Below the pieces are notes generated by a model. It did not search any database. It was not told the DNA's origin and was given only the letters and a program-made list of their open reading frames with translations. Made by a program: the position numbers and the translations under genes. A stretch of 30,403 nt of DNA, from positions 1 through 30,403 of the forward strand of contig DATBGS010000175.1 of the NCBI GenBank assembly GCA_036557885.1, given 5' to 3'. The stretch's first letter is position 1. Every line of letters begins with the position of its first letter. This DNA is from DATBGS01 sp036557885 (GTDB lineage: Bacteria; Chloroflexota; Ktedonobacteria; Ktedonobacterales; DATBGS01). Shown one piece after another: positions 30,137 to 30,403 of the stretch.

Positions 30137-30160
30137 GGCTGGCGGTTAAAACCGCCAGCC
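30137..30160. repeat. Minimal copy R5 of the intergenic repeat end
   Basis: GGCTGGCGGTT-AA-AACCGCCAGCC forms 11-bp arms around two bases. It is the outer stem-loop of R1/R3 standing alone, between divergent genes. Confidence 0.65.
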
Positions 30161-30190
30161 ACGTTGCCCTGCCTCAAATATCCCCCACCC

Positions 30191-30219
30191 TTGCATCGGC
30201 AGGCTTCCTATGCTACAAT
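30191..30219 (+). promoter_or_regulatory. Promoter of the last gene
   Basis: TTGCAT (30191-30196) and TACAAT (30214-30219) are 17 bp apart, with TGC before the -10 box. The ATG follows 77 bp downstream. Confidence 0.55.
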
Positions 30220-30295
30220 CTGGCTGATATTTTTACGAACGGCAAGCGCCCGTGCCCATTAGAGGCAGGGCGCGCTCTAAACCAAGGAGAGCGAC

Positions 30296-30403
30296 ATGAA
30301 CGCTACAACTCAGTCTACGTTAATTGCACCACCTCTTGTGCCATTCCTGCGCTTCCCCCTGTTTTGCGGCGAAAAAGCCTGCGCCGAACTGTCCCCCGTC
30401 GCC
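30296..30403 (+). CDS. Start of an unknown gene, cut by the window end
   Basis: ATG 30296 has AAGGAGA five bases upstream and an open frame of 36 codons to the window edge. The visible N-terminus, MNATTQSTLIAPPLVPFLRF then PLFCGEKACAELSPVA, is not enough for a family call. A good promoter lies upstream. Confidence 0.6.
   Translation, partial: MNATTQSTLIAPPLVPFLRFPLFCGEKACAELSPVA

Overview
The window is GC-rich DNA with compact genes on both strands. Gene content suggests a soil-type member of the Chloroflexota, most like the Ktedonobacteria: a zinc-ribbon/DUF3352 protein beside a WD40 protein carrying repeated SPDGKWL-type blades, a MerR/GyrI regulator, VOC, DinB and GNAT proteins, and many small intergenic palindromes. 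No rRNA, tRNA, dnaA, parA or parB was recognised, so this placement is an inference from gene types, not from a marker gene.

Layout. Positions 1-4244 hold the 5' part of an unknown minus-strand gene, a secreted Cys-containing protein with its own terminator, and a MerR-family regulator behind a textbook MerR-type promoter (19-bp spacer). From 10893 down to 4253 the minus strand reads DUF3352 protein, WD40 protein, VOC protein, M19 dipeptidase and TPR protein; the last three are closely packed. A 910-aa six-hairpin-glycosidase-like gene (11174-13906) is flanked by copies of a GTAGCCCCGG-type hairpin repeat. At 14049-15720 lies a phage-type unit: a P22 antirepressor N-domain fused to an HNH nuclease, followed upstream by three 30-bp tandem repeats, two degenerate parS-like sites and other direct repeats. 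Several membrane proteins follow, including a tandem pair of internally duplicated paralogues (17575-19240).

The two most notable systems sit in 19251-25978. One is a complete IscB locus (19361-20656, minus) with all RuvC and HNH catalytic residues, a structured omega-RNA (HEARO) region immediately upstream, and a near-consensus sigma70 promoter (21082-21110) about 130 bp ahead of the RNA. No TnpA is present. The other is an array of nine parS-like palindromes related to TGTTTCACGTGAAACA, clustered just after stop codons between ordinary metabolic genes, several spaced 55-57 bp apart. If a ParB recognises them, the window is part of a chromosome-segregation centromere and probably close to the replication origin.

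At the right end a 23S rRNA methyltransferase of the Erm type (28309-29190) has a strong promoter, a leader of about 235 nt and an intrinsic terminator inside that leader, as in attenuator-controlled macrolide resistance. A streptothricin-acetyltransferase-like GNAT gene stands next to it. A 54-codon exported peptide gene (28035-28199) with its own terminator lies downstream of erm. The window ends inside a new plus-strand gene.

A family of intergenic repeats (741-977, 3065-3226, 23135-23307, 29464-29525, 30137-30160) shares a stem-loop GCG-NN-TAAA-NN-CGC whose variable stem bases change in pairs.
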